From SABI01 sp963676605 (lineage in GTDB: Bacteria > Spirochaetota > Spirochaetia > Sphaerochaetales > Sphaerochaetaceae), in contig CAXXSP010000018.1 of the NCBI GenBank assembly GCA_963676605.2, positions 124,001-188,000 on the forward strand: DNA of 64,000 bases. The letters are read 5' to 3'. How positions within the stretch are numbered: position 1 is the stretch's first letter; each line of letters begins with the position of its first letter. Below the pieces are notes generated by a model. That model worked only from the letters and a program-made list of their open reading frames with translations. It made no database searches and was not told the DNA's origin. Both the position numbers and the translations under genes were made by a program. Below, one piece after another: positions 27,618-37,182 of this stretch.

Positions 27618-28714
27618 GCGCGTGCCTCCTTCTTTGCAGGTGCTTCCTTTACCACTTCGCCGAATTTCTTCGGTTTAATATAGCGGTCAATGGCCGGCAC
27701 GAAGATATTCACGAGAATAATCGCAAGTGAAACCGACTCGGGAAGGGAACCGTAATAACGGATCAGGAAGGTGAAGAAACCGATCATCACACCGTAGATC
27801 AGCATGCCTGTTTTTGTAACAGGAGAGGTTACCATGTCGGTTGCCATGAAGATGGCACCGAGCATCAGACCGCCGCTGAACAAGGGAAGGAGTACTTCTC
27901 CTGAGAAGAGTCCGTTTCCGTTTCTCAGTCCTCCGAAGATCCATGCCAGGATAACGAATGAACCGATGAAACTGACGGGAATATGCCAGGTGATGATTTT
28001 CTTTATCATCAGATACATCCCTCCGAGAAGAAGGAGGAAGGCACTGACTTCACCGATCGCTCCGGTGATATTTCCGAAGAAGGCATCGATGGTATAGGCG
28101 CTGAAAGGCAGTGAGCCGCTCAGCTTTTCAGCGAACGCTGTAACCGGAGTACCGAGATTGGCGAGCAGTTCTGAGCCCTTTGCCTGAGAGAGCACCTGGT
28201 CCGTGATGGACATCTTCACACTGGTGAGATAGGTTGCACCGCCGACTGCGTCTGCACCTGCATTGAGCAGTGTCCTCGGGGTCGGATAGGTATTCATCAG
28301 TCCCGTGAAGGAGAAGAATACGAACACACGACCTGCGAGAGCAGGATTCATCCAGTTTGCTCCGAGTCCTCCGAAGGTCCACTTGACCACAAAGATGGCG
28401 AAGGCGGAGGCAAGAATGGGAACGGCAATAGAGGAACCTGAAGGTAGGTTCATGCCGATAAGGAGACCGGTAAGGAAGGCTGATCCGTCCTGTATGCTTG
28501 CATCCTTGCTTATTTTCAGCAGGAGATATTCAAATCCGACAGAACTCACGATACTGACGAGCAGTATGACGAGAGCTCTGAAACCGAATACATAGACACC
28601 CCAGAGAGCTGCAGGCAGCAGCGCAAGCGAGACGTTCCACATGATTTTAGCTGTGGTCATCTTCCCTTTCAGATGAGGTGAAGATGATACTGTTACGACC
28701 TGGTTCTGTTCCAC
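27614..28714 (-). CDS. rnfD: Rnf complex subunit RnfD
   Basis: 366-residue membrane subunit with about nine to ten helices and covalent FMN. SSPHLKGKMTTAKIMWNVSL starts the protein. LTGLLIGMNLP, GGLGANWMNPALAGRVFVFF and the FMN motif AVGGATYLT are family features. It starts directly at the end of rnfC. Confidence 0.94.
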   Translation of the reverse strand: MEQNQVVTVSSSPHLKGKMTTAKIMWNVSLALLPAALWGVYVFGFRALVILLVSIVSSVGFEYLLLKISKDASIQDGSAFLTGLLIGMNLPSGSSIAVPILASAFAIFVVKWTFGGLGANWMNPALAGRVFVFFSFTGLMNTYPTPRTLLNAGADAVGGATYLTSVKMSITDQVLSQAKGSELLANLGTPVTAFAEKLSGSLPFSAYTIDAFFGNITGAIGEVSAFLLLLGGMYLMIKKIITWHIPVSFIGSFVILAWIFGGLRNGNGLFSGEVLLPLFSGGLMLGAIFMATDMVTSPVTKTGMLIYGVMIGFFTFLIRYYGSLPESVSLAIILVNIFVPAIDRYIKPKKFGEVVKEAPAKKEARA

Positions 28715-30019
28715 TTATTTCCTCCCCAGTCTTTTTCCGAGTTTCATCGCATGAACGAGGGGGAGCTGAGCAGGACAAGTGTATGCACAGCATCCGCATT
28801 CCTTACAATCCATGAGGTCAGTCTTCATGGCTTCCTCATAGCGTCTGTTATCTATGTAGCGATAGAGTTTTGTCGGCTGAAGGCCCATGGGGCAGACAGC
28901 GACACACTTGCCGCAGCTGATACAGGGTGTCTGAGCCGCTTTCTTGAGAGGTTCGAGAGCGAGGAGACCGCTTGTTCCCTTGATCACAGGAGTTGCATGA
29001 TCATAGAAAGCAAAGCCCATCATAGGACCGCCTGAAACCAGTTTCCCCGGAATGGAAGCGAAACCGCCGGCGAAATCGATCAGATCTCCGATCGACGCTC
29101 CGATGGGGGCTCTCACATTCTTCTTCTCTTTCATTGCCTCTCCGCTTACGGTCACGATCCTGTCGATAAGAGGTTTCCGCTTCGCGACAGCCTCATAGAC
29201 GGCAAAGGAGGTACCGACATTCAGAACCACGGCACCTACATCGAGTGGAAGCTTCCCTGAAGGAATCTCCCTGTTGATTGTAGCCTTGAGGAGCTGTTTT
29301 TCATCACCCTGCGGGTATTTCACCTCAAGGGCCATCACAGTTACATCCAGGTTCTTGTCACGTACCGTTTTCTTCAGCTTTTCAATTGCATCAGGCTTGT
29401 TGTTCTCTACACCGATAATCACTTTCGAAGCGCCGGTGATCTTCTGGGCAATGAGGATACCTTCCAGAACTTCCTCTGTCTGCTCAAGCATGAGCCGGTG
29501 GTCACTGGTCAGGTAGGGTTCACATTCCACCCCGTTGATGACCAGATGTTCGACATTCTTTCCTTTCGGAACTGAGAGCTTCACATTCGTGGGGAAGGTA
29601 GCGCCTCCGGTGCCGACGACTCCCATATCCTTTACGATAGCGAGCATCTCTGCACTTGAGAGCGAAGAATAATCCTGCCTTTCGAAGAGAACAGGTTCTG
29701 CCTCTTTATCGACCGTAATCACCATGGCGTCACAGACAACAGAATTTGCCAAGGTAATGCTGCGTATTTCTTTGACCGTACCGCTTGCCGGTGCGTGAAT
29801 GTCTGCAGAAATGAATGACGCCGCCTCACCTATCTTCTCTCCCATTACGACAGTATCCCCTTTTGCTTTGAGGGGTTTCGCAGGGGCGCCAAGATGCTGG
29901 CTGAGGGGTACGACGAGTTCATCGGGGCATGGCAAAACTTCAACAGGTACGCCGCACGACAGCTCTTTATGGTCGTGAGGGTGTATCCCGCCCTTCCTGA
30001 AAGTCGGCAATTTAGACAT
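28715..30019 (-). CDS. rnfC: Rnf complex subunit RnfC
   Basis: 434-residue peripheral subunit that exchanges electrons with NAD(H). GIHPHDHKELS and the N-terminal biotinyl-like fold lead to a flavin/NADH-binding stretch with GVVGTGGATFPTNVKLS and NGVECEPYLTSDHRLM. Two 4Fe-4S motifs follow near the C-terminus: CISCGKCVAVCP and CKECGCCAYTCP. First gene of an rnfCDGEAB cluster that couples ferredoxin oxidation to ion export, which fits an anaerobic fermenter. Confidence 0.95.
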   Translation of the reverse strand: MSKLPTFRKGGIHPHDHKELSCGVPVEVLPCPDELVVPLSQHLGAPAKPLKAKGDTVVMGEKIGEAASFISADIHAPASGTVKEIRSITLANSVVCDAMVITVDKEAEPVLFERQDYSSLSSAEMLAIVKDMGVVGTGGATFPTNVKLSVPKGKNVEHLVINGVECEPYLTSDHRLMLEQTEEVLEGILIAQKITGASKVIIGVENNKPDAIEKLKKTVRDKNLDVTVMALEVKYPQGDEKQLLKATINREIPSGKLPLDVGAVVLNVGTSFAVYEAVAKRKPLIDRIVTVSGEAMKEKKNVRAPIGASIGDLIDFAGGFASIPGKLVSGGPMMGFAFYDHATPVIKGTSGLLALEPLKKAAQTPCISCGKCVAVCPMGLQPTKLYRYIDNRRYEEAMKTDLMDCKECGCCAYTCPAQLPLVHAMKLGKRLGRK

Positions 30020-30098
30020 GTTATATAACTCCTTTCACATTTACACGGTAATACCTAACATACTTGCATGAGAATTTCTAGGTTTTTTACACAATGTC

Positions 30099-30127
30099 TT
30101 TTTATTGTACCTGAAAAATAGTATAAC
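30099..30127 (+). promoter_or_regulatory. Promoter of the P-loop/Asp23-like gene, implies leaderless mRNA
   Basis: -10 TATAAC (30122-30127) ends seven bases before ATG 30135. A weak -35 TTTTTA lies 17 nt upstream. There is no Shine-Dalgarno between the -10 and the ATG. Confidence 0.5.
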
Positions 30128-30134
30128 AGTAAAT

Positions 30135-30995
30135 ATGAATCGCATCTTCCGATACGTTTTTTGGAAAATAAAAGGTATAAAGGTATATGCGCTGGTAGGC
30201 AAGAGCGGAACGGGTAAAAGCTTCCGCTCGAAACTTGTTGCGCAGAAATATAATATCGAACTCATTATCGATGACGGTCTCCTTATCAGAGGAGATCGTA
30301 TTGTCGCGGGGAAAAGTGCGAAACGGGAAGACAACTTTCTCAAGGCTGTAAAGACCGCCCTGTTTGATGATGACGATCACATGAGTGAGACCCTCGCAGC
30401 ACTGCAGAAAGAGTCATATCACCGTATCATGATCATCGGTACAAGTGACAAGATGGTCTACAAGATTGCTTCCCGTCTCAAGCTTCCGGAACCTGAAAAG
30501 ATCTTCCGTATCGAGGATATCGCGAGTCAGGAGGATATCGAGACCGCGATGCGGATCCGGTTCAGCGAAGGTAAGCACGTCATTCCCGTCCCCACCATCG
30601 AGATCACCCGCTCCTATCCCCAGATCGTCTATGATTCAATGCGAGTCTTCTTTAAGAACAAGAATCAGCTTCCCTGGAGGAAGGAACAGGCTTTCGAGAA
30701 GACGATCGTTCGACCCGAATTCTCAAAATACGGAAAGATCACGATGAGCGAAGCTGCGCTCACTCAGATGGTGATACACTGTCTTGATGAATTCGATCAC
30801 CTGATGAAGGTGAAGAAGGTGACGATGAAGATAGAGCCGAGCGGGTACAATCTCAGCGTAAAGCTTCGTGTACCCATCAAGCACCAGATCTCTTCAACCC
30901 TTGCCGAACTTCAGGAGTATATCGCGGATTCTCTCGAGAAATACGGCGGCATCTTTATCAGCGGCGTCAATCTTGAGATTGAGGAGTGGGGTTAG
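30135..30995 (+). CDS. P-loop protein with Asp23/Gls24-like C-terminal domain
   Basis: 286 residues from ATG 30135; the frame is open to a TTG at 30105. VYALVGKSGTGKSFRSKL is a clear Walker A (residues 22-29). IDDGLLIRGDRIVAGKSAKR and SYHRIMIIGTSDKM follow, but no convincing Walker B acid is seen. After a linker, the last ~90 residues resemble Asp23/Gls24 (DUF322) domains: SEAALTQMVIHCLDEFD, a KIEPSGYNLSVKLRVPI strand pair, and a helix ending FISGVNLEIEEW. A nucleotide-dependent regulatory or envelope-linked role is inference. Its 3' end overlaps pcnB by 29 nt, tail to tail. Confidence 0.7.
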   Translation: MNRIFRYVFWKIKGIKVYALVGKSGTGKSFRSKLVAQKYNIELIIDDGLLIRGDRIVAGKSAKREDNFLKAVKTALFDDDDHMSETLAALQKESYHRIMIIGTSDKMVYKIASRLKLPEPEKIFRIEDIASQEDIETAMRIRFSEGKHVIPVPTIEITRSYPQIVYDSMRVFFKNKNQLPWRKEQAFEKTIVRPEFSKYGKITMSEAALTQMVIHCLDEFDHLMKVKKVTMKIEPSGYNLSVKLRVPIKHQISSTLAELQEYIADSLEKYGGIFISGVNLEIEEWG

Positions 30996-32160
30996 AAGGC
31001 TTCTTCCTTCTTCTCCTCTGGGAAGGACCCTTCCCTTTCTTCGTCTTGGACTTCTGTACCGTTCGTCCGGGATAATAGGCAGGCACTCTCGATCTGTACC
31101 AGGAATCTGGGACAGAAATTCCAGATTCCTGCAGAATCTCCGCAGCCGCATACTCAACATCATAGTTAGCCGGTGTGATAGGCTGGATAATCTGTTTCAG
31201 GTGACGGAATACACTCTGGAAATACTCCCTGTCACTCTCCCCCTCCTCTCTCGACGGCAGTGCTATATCACCTGCAAGGCAGGAGAGCATCTCCCCGCGG
31301 GTTACCGATTCACGTGAAGAATCCTTCATTTTGACTTCGCTGACTCTCCGGTCAAGCACTTTGAGTCTGTTCAGCACTTCAGGGAACTCCTCCGAGATAC
31401 TGATGGAGGGAAGGAGGTAGACGAGAATCCGGTGTTTCTGAAGACTCTTCATGATCTCCTGTGCGTGACCGCCCGAGAGGATCTTCATCACTTCTTCCGT
31501 GATACGGCTCGAGCTTATCCTGATCAGTTCATGTCCATCACGGCGGATTGCCCGTTTTACAGCATACGAGAGGGCGAAGCCTGTTGTCACACTGTACTTC
31601 ACCGCACGGACCATACGTACAGGGTCCTCCTTAAAGGAGGTCGTCAGAGGAAGGACAGAAGTTATCTTCTTCTTCCTGAAATCTTTCATTGCATGGTTGA
31701 AATCAAGCAGTTTCCGTTCCAGCGGATCATAGTAGAGAGCATTTACCGTGAAATCTCTCCGTGCCGAGTCCTGTTCTATATTCCCGTAGATATCTGAGGG
31801 GGTCTCGGGATCCTCTATGCCAGAACGGAAGGTGGAAACTTCTATGATCTTATCCTTGAAGGTAAGGTGGACAAGCTTGAAACGCTTGCCGATGATACGG
31901 GCGTTATAGAAGATCTTCTGGATCTGACGGGGACGCGCGCTTGTCACGATATCGAAATCCTTCGGAATATTTCCCAGCATCAGATCCCGTACGGCTCCTC
32001 CTACAAGGTACGCACTGTGGTTCTTCGAATTCAGTTTCCTGATGATCCAGAGAGCATCGGAATCAATGGCATGCTGCTGTATCCTGTGTTCGCTCTCGTC
32101 ATAAATATGTGCTATCGGTACATTCTTTCCCGAATCATCTACCTTGTATCTTGTCAACAT
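30967..32160 (-). CDS. pcnB: Poly(A) polymerase I
   Basis: Class II nucleotidyltransferase that adds 3' A tails that promote RNA decay. LVGGAVRDLMLGNIPKDFDIVTSA gives the GG-x-D/E-x-D catalytic block. FRSGIEDPETP, QDSARRDFTVNALYYD and FKEDPVRMVRAVKYSV follow the family order. The C-terminus is very basic (KTKKGKGPSQRRRRKKPS) as in PcnB. The extended N-terminus (HRIQQHAIDSDALWIIRKL) favours PcnB over CCA-adding enzyme. A separate cca gene is present at 43871. Confidence 0.92.
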   Translation of the reverse strand: MLTRYKVDDSGKNVPIAHIYDESEHRIQQHAIDSDALWIIRKLNSKNHSAYLVGGAVRDLMLGNIPKDFDIVTSARPRQIQKIFYNARIIGKRFKLVHLTFKDKIIEVSTFRSGIEDPETPSDIYGNIEQDSARRDFTVNALYYDPLERKLLDFNHAMKDFRKKKITSVLPLTTSFKEDPVRMVRAVKYSVTTGFALSYAVKRAIRRDGHELIRISSSRITEEVMKILSGGHAQEIMKSLQKHRILVYLLPSISISEEFPEVLNRLKVLDRRVSEVKMKDSSRESVTRGEMLSCLAGDIALPSREEGESDREYFQSVFRHLKQIIQPITPANYDVEYAAAEILQESGISVPDSWYRSRVPAYYPGRTVQKSKTKKGKGPSQRRRRKKPSNPTPQSQD

Positions 32161-32191
32161 CGACTCATTAACCTTGTGTGTGGTATGCTTA

Positions 32192-32220
32192 TTGCAGTTT
32201 GTGTGTGAATTCTTTACACT
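32192..32220 (+). promoter_or_regulatory. Possible promoter of hisS
   Basis: -35 TTGCAG (32192-32197), 17-nt spacer and -10 TACACT (32215-32220), about 52 nt before hisS. The leader carries AGGAG. Confidence 0.45.
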
Positions 32221-32272
32221 ATAGTTCTATGTACCCCAATTTATCAAAAAAAGCAACAGGAGCTGCATTCAG

Positions 32273-33571
32273 ATGATTCAGAGCAGAGTACTGAAAGGAT
32301 TCAGAGATTCCCTTCCACAGTCCGAAAAAATACGTAAAAACCTCATCTCACGGCTTGAAAAAACCTTCGAATCATTCGGATTCGTTCCAATCGACACCCC
32401 TGCCCTTGAGTATACAGAAATTCTGCTGGGCAAAGGCGGCGGCGAAACCGATAAGCAGATCTTCCAGTTCAAGGATAACGGGGGACGGGATGTTGCACTC
32501 CGCTATGACCTGACTGTTCCTTTTGCACGGTTTTACTCCATGCATCACGCTTCTCTGCCCTCCCCCTTCAAACGCTATCATATCGCGAAGGTGTGGAGAG
32601 GAGAGAAGCCGCAGAACGGCAGATACAGAGAGTTCTTCCAGTGTGATTTTGACAGTGTTGGTACGGATTCGGTAGCGAGTGACGTGGAAATCCTGATGAT
32701 GATGGTGTCCTCCTTCAGGAACCTGGGGATTTCAGGCATTGAAATCCACGTTGCACATCGCGGTCTGTTCAATGCGTTCCTCGCCCACCTCGGCCTTGAA
32801 TCTCTCTCGGTTGATATCCTGAGAACCGTCGACAGACTACGAAAGATCGGACGACAGGAAACCGGAAAACTCCTGCTGGATATCACACAGTCAGAAGAAA
32901 AGGCGGAGGCAGTGCTGGACTTCATCTCAACGGTTGAGAATGAAGATGCTGAACAGATCATCCAGCGGCTTGAAACACTCAGCGGAGGAGAGAGCGAGTT
33001 CTCTCAGAGGCTGAGAGATATCTATGCCCTGCTGGATGAAGTTGGAATGGCTGATTCGATCGTCATTGACCCCTCCATCACACGCGGACTCGATTACTAT
33101 ACCGGTATCGTCTACGAAACCTTCGTCAAGGAACTGCCCTCCATCGGCTCGGTCTGTTCAGGAGGACGGTATGATAACCTCACCGGATTGTACATGAAGC
33201 AGACGGTGACCGGAGTGGGATCCTCTATCGGCCTTGACCGCCTCATTGCCGCCCTTGAGGAGCTCTCACACCCGCTTGTTCAGGAGACATCTTCTACTGA
33301 CCTGATCATCTTCCATGACGGGAAGTCCACGCTTGCCCGAAGAGCTGCGATAGCCCAGAAACTCAGAGCCGCAGGAGTTCGCGTTGATCTCTATCCGGAA
33401 GGGAAGAAGATGGGGATCCAATTCAAATACGCTGAGCAGCATGCGGTCCCGTACGGTCTCTTTGTAAGAGATGATGAGCTCCTTCTGCGCAACCTGAAGA
33501 GTAGAAACGAGATAACTGCACCGAAAGATGACACTGCTGCGATTGCAGATGCAGTTTCTCAAAGGATATAG
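32273..33571 (+). CDS. hisS: Histidyl-tRNA synthetase
   Basis: Class II synthetase that charges tRNA-His. The 432-residue protein starts with the family's KGFRDSLP. It has YDLTVPFARF (motif 1 region), NGRYREFFQCDFDSVG (motif 2), histidine-specific RGLDYYTGIVYE and GSSIGLDRL (motif 3), then an anticodon-binding domain. ATG 32273 has AGGAG 11 nt upstream. The helicase gene follows directly with no gap. Confidence 0.97.
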   Translation: MIQSRVLKGFRDSLPQSEKIRKNLISRLEKTFESFGFVPIDTPALEYTEILLGKGGGETDKQIFQFKDNGGRDVALRYDLTVPFARFYSMHHASLPSPFKRYHIAKVWRGEKPQNGRYREFFQCDFDSVGTDSVASDVEILMMMVSSFRNLGISGIEIHVAHRGLFNAFLAHLGLESLSVDILRTVDRLRKIGRQETGKLLLDITQSEEKAEAVLDFISTVENEDAEQIIQRLETLSGGESEFSQRLRDIYALLDEVGMADSIVIDPSITRGLDYYTGIVYETFVKELPSIGSVCSGGRYDNLTGLYMKQTVTGVGSSIGLDRLIAALEELSHPLVQETSSTDLIIFHDGKSTLARRAAIAQKLRAAGVRVDLYPEGKKMGIQFKYAEQHAVPYGLFVRDDELLLRNLKSRNEITAPKDDTAAIADAVSQRI

Positions 33572-36076
33572 ATGAAAACCATGACCCATCTACCTGTGTA
33601 TCAGCACAGGCAGGAAATTCTTGATGCACTCGATGGCCACAACGTCATCGTTGTGGAGAGCCCGACAGGAAGCGGTAAGACCACGCAGATACCCCTGATT
33701 CTTCACGAGGCGGGGTATGCCGACAGCGGAATCATCGGAGTGACCCAGCCGAGAAGAATCGCAACGCTCAGTGTCTGTGACTTCATGATCAGACAGCTTG
33801 AGGATTCCTCGGGCTACGTCGGTTACAAGATGCGTTTCGCCGATACAACGAACCAGCTGACAAAACTGAAGATCATGACCGATGGAATCCTTCTCATGGA
33901 ATTGAAGGCAGATCCGCTCCTGCGCAAATACTCGGTCATCCTGGTTGATGAGGCTCACGAACGTTCGCTGAATATCGACTTCATCCTCGGTCTTTTGAAA
34001 AACATTCTCGCCCAGAGAAACGATTTCAAGGTGATCATCTCTTCTGCTACAATCAATACTGAAATCTTCAGCAGTTTCTTCAATGACGCTCCGATCGTTT
34101 CGATCGATTCGAGAGTATTTCCAGTTGAAACTCTCTACCGGCCGCTTACCAATGCGAGCAGCGAGGAGGAACTCATTGACTCCATCAGGGATCTCTGTGT
34201 CGATATCGTACAGAAAGATCTGGGGGACACCCTGATCTTCCTGCACGGAGAGGCTGTTATCAAGAAAACCCTGGAAGCCCTTTCCCTTTCTCCCGTGGAG
34301 AGTAAGATGGAGCTCTATCCTCTGTATGGAAGGCTCAGCAAGGAAGAACAGGAGAGGGTCTTCACCCCTACCTCACAAGGGAAGACGAAATTTGTCATTT
34401 CCACGAATATAGCTGAGACGAGTGTGACCATTGACGGTATCAGAGTTGTGATCGACTCGGGTATCGCGAAGATGAATTATTACAATCAGCGGGACTTCAC
34501 CAGCTCTCTCATTACGCTCCCGGTCAGCCGTTCAAGCTGTGACCAGCGGAAGGGACGGGCAGGCCGGACTTCAGAGGGAACCTGTTACCGCCTCTATAGC
34601 GAAACCGATTATCAGATGCGCTCACAGTACACCGTGGAGGAAATTCTCCGTACAGACCTTTCGGAAGTCATCCTCAGGATGAGTGAACTCGGCATCTACG
34701 ATTACGACCACTTCCCCTTCATCACACGTCCCAAGAAAGGAGCCATACACTCAGGTGAGAATACCCTGAAGTTCATCGGTGCCATAGACGAGAACCGCCA
34801 TCTCACCCCGATCGGAGAGAAGATGGTCGCCTTCCCCCTGATCCCCCGTCACTCCAGAGTCATCATCGAAGCAATGCTCCACCACCCTTCAGTTATGGAA
34901 GAGGTCATCATAGCTATCTCCTTCCTCTCGACCCGCTCCCCATTCTTCCTCCCTCCCGGAGAAGAAGAAGCAGCGCGGGCAGCTCATAAGAGATTCCAGA
35001 ATGAGTGGGGAGATTTTGTCAGCTATCTCACGATCTTCTACACGATACGAGGTCTGAAAAGTGTAAAACAGAAAGAGAAATTCTGCGCCTCCAGCTTTCT
35101 CGATATCACGATCATTCATGAGATATTCCATATCTATGAACAGATCTGCGAGATCGTAAGCTCTTTCGGCCTCCCGATCACCCACGGCGGCTCGAAGAAG
35201 GAGTACCTGATCAGCCTCTCCGCGGGACTTATTCAGTACGTCCTCATGAGGGGAAAACGTGTCGAGTACCACAGTGTCACAGCTCAGAAGATCTTCATCC
35301 ATCCCGGTTCCGCCTGGTTCCGGGACCTTCCTCAATACCTCCTGGCCGGAGAGATTGTCTACACGACGAAAATGTACGCACGAACCGTCTCCCCTCTCAA
35401 AAAGGAATGGCTAGGAGAGATTCATCCAGCTCTCAAGCAGGATCTGTATGAACTGAGCATCAGAGGGAACTCCAAGCCCGACAGGCAGAAAGAGAGAAAA
35501 GAACGGAGAGACCGTGAACCTGAGCGCACGAGCGTCAACATTGCCGGTATCGAACTTGCAACCATTCCTTCCAAGAAGAATAAACGGGGAATCATCGTCA
35601 TCCCTCTTGAAAAGGCTTCCACCCTCATGAACAGGCTCCCTCAGGATTCCAAGAAGGGAAACAAGAGAAGGGCTGCGCTGCTCTACCGTGACGGATTTAT
35701 TCATCTCGGAGACTCGATGAATGAGGTGCTCACAGCAGCGCCTCTGGTAGACACAGAAAAGGGTATCCTGGACATGCCTCCTAAGGGAGGGTTTTCCAGC
35801 TATGAGCCTGCCGGCCTGATAGAAAACCTTGACTGGATTCTTGCTCTCACGAGAGTCAAAGGAAAAAAGAACAGATTCTTCTTCGTCCAGCTTGATACCA
35901 AGGGACATGGGTATTACCGCTTCGAAAGCTCTCCCAGTGCGTTTGATGCACTCGATACCTCCCTGTATGCACTCGGACAGCTCATAGATGAGATTCCCCC
36001 TGACTCTTTCCCTGCAGAGCACAAGGCCGCACAGAAGAAATTCAATCAGCTGCTGAAACTCTTTGATGCACGCTGA
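33572..36076 (+). CDS. DEAH-box ATP-dependent RNA helicase, HrpA/HrpB-like
   Basis: 834-residue superfamily 2 helicase. Motif I is SPTGSGKTTQIP, motif Ia TQPRRIA, motif II VDEAHERSL, motif III SSATI and motif VI DQRKGRAGRT, followed by a winged-helix/ratchet (HA2-like) region. The size matches HrpB-like rather than the ~1300-residue E. coli HrpA. The last ~190 residues, after a basic linker (QKERKERRDREPERTS), form an extension of unknown function. It starts one base after the hisS stop with AGGA upstream, so the two are co-expressed. Confidence 0.9.
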   Translation: MKTMTHLPVYQHRQEILDALDGHNVIVVESPTGSGKTTQIPLILHEAGYADSGIIGVTQPRRIATLSVCDFMIRQLEDSSGYVGYKMRFADTTNQLTKLKIMTDGILLMELKADPLLRKYSVILVDEAHERSLNIDFILGLLKNILAQRNDFKVIISSATINTEIFSSFFNDAPIVSIDSRVFPVETLYRPLTNASSEEELIDSIRDLCVDIVQKDLGDTLIFLHGEAVIKKTLEALSLSPVESKMELYPLYGRLSKEEQERVFTPTSQGKTKFVISTNIAETSVTIDGIRVVIDSGIAKMNYYNQRDFTSSLITLPVSRSSCDQRKGRAGRTSEGTCYRLYSETDYQMRSQYTVEEILRTDLSEVILRMSELGIYDYDHFPFITRPKKGAIHSGENTLKFIGAIDENRHLTPIGEKMVAFPLIPRHSRVIIEAMLHHPSVMEEVIIAISFLSTRSPFFLPPGEEEAARAAHKRFQNEWGDFVSYLTIFYTIRGLKSVKQKEKFCASSFLDITIIHEIFHIYEQICEIVSSFGLPITHGGSKKEYLISLSAGLIQYVLMRGKRVEYHSVTAQKIFIHPGSAWFRDLPQYLLAGEIVYTTKMYARTVSPLKKEWLGEIHPALKQDLYELSIRGNSKPDRQKERKERRDREPERTSVNIAGIELATIPSKKNKRGIIVIPLEKASTLMNRLPQDSKKGNKRRAALLYRDGFIHLGDSMNEVLTAAPLVDTEKGILDMPPKGGFSSYEPAGLIENLDWILALTRVKGKKNRFFFVQLDTKGHGYYRFESSPSAFDALDTSLYALGQLIDEIPPDSFPAEHKAAQKKFNQLLKLFDAR

Positions 36077-36087
36077 AGAAGATTTTC

Positions 36088-37122
36088 TTACACAAGCGAT
36101 CTGATTTCGTCAGTATCAAGGGGAAGGAGATACGGTTCTCCCTGCCCTTTCATCAGGACAAAGCGGACTTTACCTGCTCTCTTCTTCTTATCATTCGAAA
36201 TGGCGGAAAGATAGGAAGTTACATCATCCACGCTGTATTCGCTGTCAAAGCCGTAGGCGTGGAACAGTTCAATTCCCTTCTCGGCAAACTCACCCTCACA
36301 GATATCTCGATCAGCAGAAAGACGCAACGCCTTCACCACTCCCCAGGCTACGGCTTCGCCATGGCTGAACCGGGACAGAGAGCCCATCGTCTCAAGTCCA
36401 TGGGCAAAGGTGTGACCGAGATTGAGCGATTCCCTGATTCCTTGTGTTTCTTTCGGGTCTCTTTCGATATACCTGCGCTTCACCTCGAGTGAGAGTCTGA
36501 TCATGGTTCCCAGCGCCTGCTCATCGCGGCTCAGTACAGCATCCTTCTTTTCAAGCAGAAACGTGTGAAGCTCAGAGGTTTCTGCAAGAAGTGCGTGTTT
36601 AAGCACCTCACCAAGCCCATTCTTAAATTCAGGTTCAGGTAAAGTGGAAAGAGAAAGCATGGACAGATAGACAAGCTTCGCAGGATAGAACGAGCCTATG
36701 AGGTTCTTCACACCCTCAAAATCGACTCCTGTTTTTCCTCCAAGCGATGCATCTACCTGAGCAAGAAGGGTTGTCGGAGCGAGAACGAGCTGGCAGCCCC
36801 TCATATAGAGACTCGCAGCGAAGGCTGTGATATCACAGATGACTCCGCCCCCTATGGCAACGAACATATCATCACGTGCAAAACCACGCCTTTTCGCCTC
36901 CGAAAGAATGGAAAGTACGGTATCCATCGTCTTTCCTTCTTCTCCCGGAATGACTTCAACGGCATCGACCCCTGCGGGGAGAAACTGCAGGGTATTGCTG
37001 TCTGCGACAGCGAGGAGTTTCCTCTTCTCCTGAGAGAGCATCGTAAAGAGCTCATCCATCCCGCCTGAGAGGTACACATCCGTTGAAGCCGCAGATAATG
37101 TTGCTGTGAATAACTTTTCCAT
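36088..37122 (-). CDS. aroB: 3-dehydroquinate synthase
   Basis: Second enzyme of the shikimate pathway, converting DAHP to 3-dehydroquinate with NAD and a metal ion. The 344-residue protein has AIGGGVICDITAFAASLYMRG (NAD-binding glycine loop), PTTLLAQVDASLGGKTGVD, GLGEVLKHAL and NLGHTFAHGLE with the metal-ligand histidines, then HGEAVAWG. It begins with ATG 37122 and no Shine-Dalgarno, beneath an extended -10 box. Together with aroH it shows aromatic amino acid synthesis. Confidence 0.95.
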   Translation of the reverse strand: MEKLFTATLSAASTDVYLSGGMDELFTMLSQEKRKLLAVADSNTLQFLPAGVDAVEVIPGEEGKTMDTVLSILSEAKRRGFARDDMFVAIGGGVICDITAFAASLYMRGCQLVLAPTTLLAQVDASLGGKTGVDFEGVKNLIGSFYPAKLVYLSMLSLSTLPEPEFKNGLGEVLKHALLAETSELHTFLLEKKDAVLSRDEQALGTMIRLSLEVKRRYIERDPKETQGIRESLNLGHTFAHGLETMGSLSRFSHGEAVAWGVVKALRLSADRDICEGEFAEKGIELFHAYGFDSEYSVDDVTSYLSAISNDKKKRAGKVRFVLMKGQGEPYLLPLDTDEIRSLV

Positions 37123-37129
37123 ATCAGAA

Positions 37130-37138
37130 TATATACCA
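37130..37138 (-). promoter_or_regulatory. Extended -10 element of aroB, implies leaderless mRNA
   Basis: TGGTATATA on the minus strand (37138-37130) is an extended -10 (TGn plus TATATA). Seven bases separate it from the aroB ATG at 37122. No good -35 is visible, as is common for extended -10 promoters. Confidence 0.5.
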
Positions 37139-37146
37139 TGGGAGTC

Positions 37147-37175
37147 TTGTAAAAGTCACCAGATTCAAGGAAAAT
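37147..37175 (+). promoter_or_regulatory. Promoter of the cysteine desulfurase gene
   Basis: -35 TTGTAA (37147-37152), a 17-nt spacer and a -10-like GAAAAT (37170-37175). The -10 ends seven bases before ATG 37183, the same spacing as at other unit-leading genes. AAGGA overlaps the -10, so an ordinary leader from an upstream start cannot be excluded. Confidence 0.45.
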
Positions 37176-37182
37176 GTGAGCA

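Noticed and set aside
30020..30098. Promoter for the rnf cluster
   Set aside because: Several TATxxx boxes exist (TATGTT, TATTAC), but none has a -35 at proper spacing, so no feature was called.
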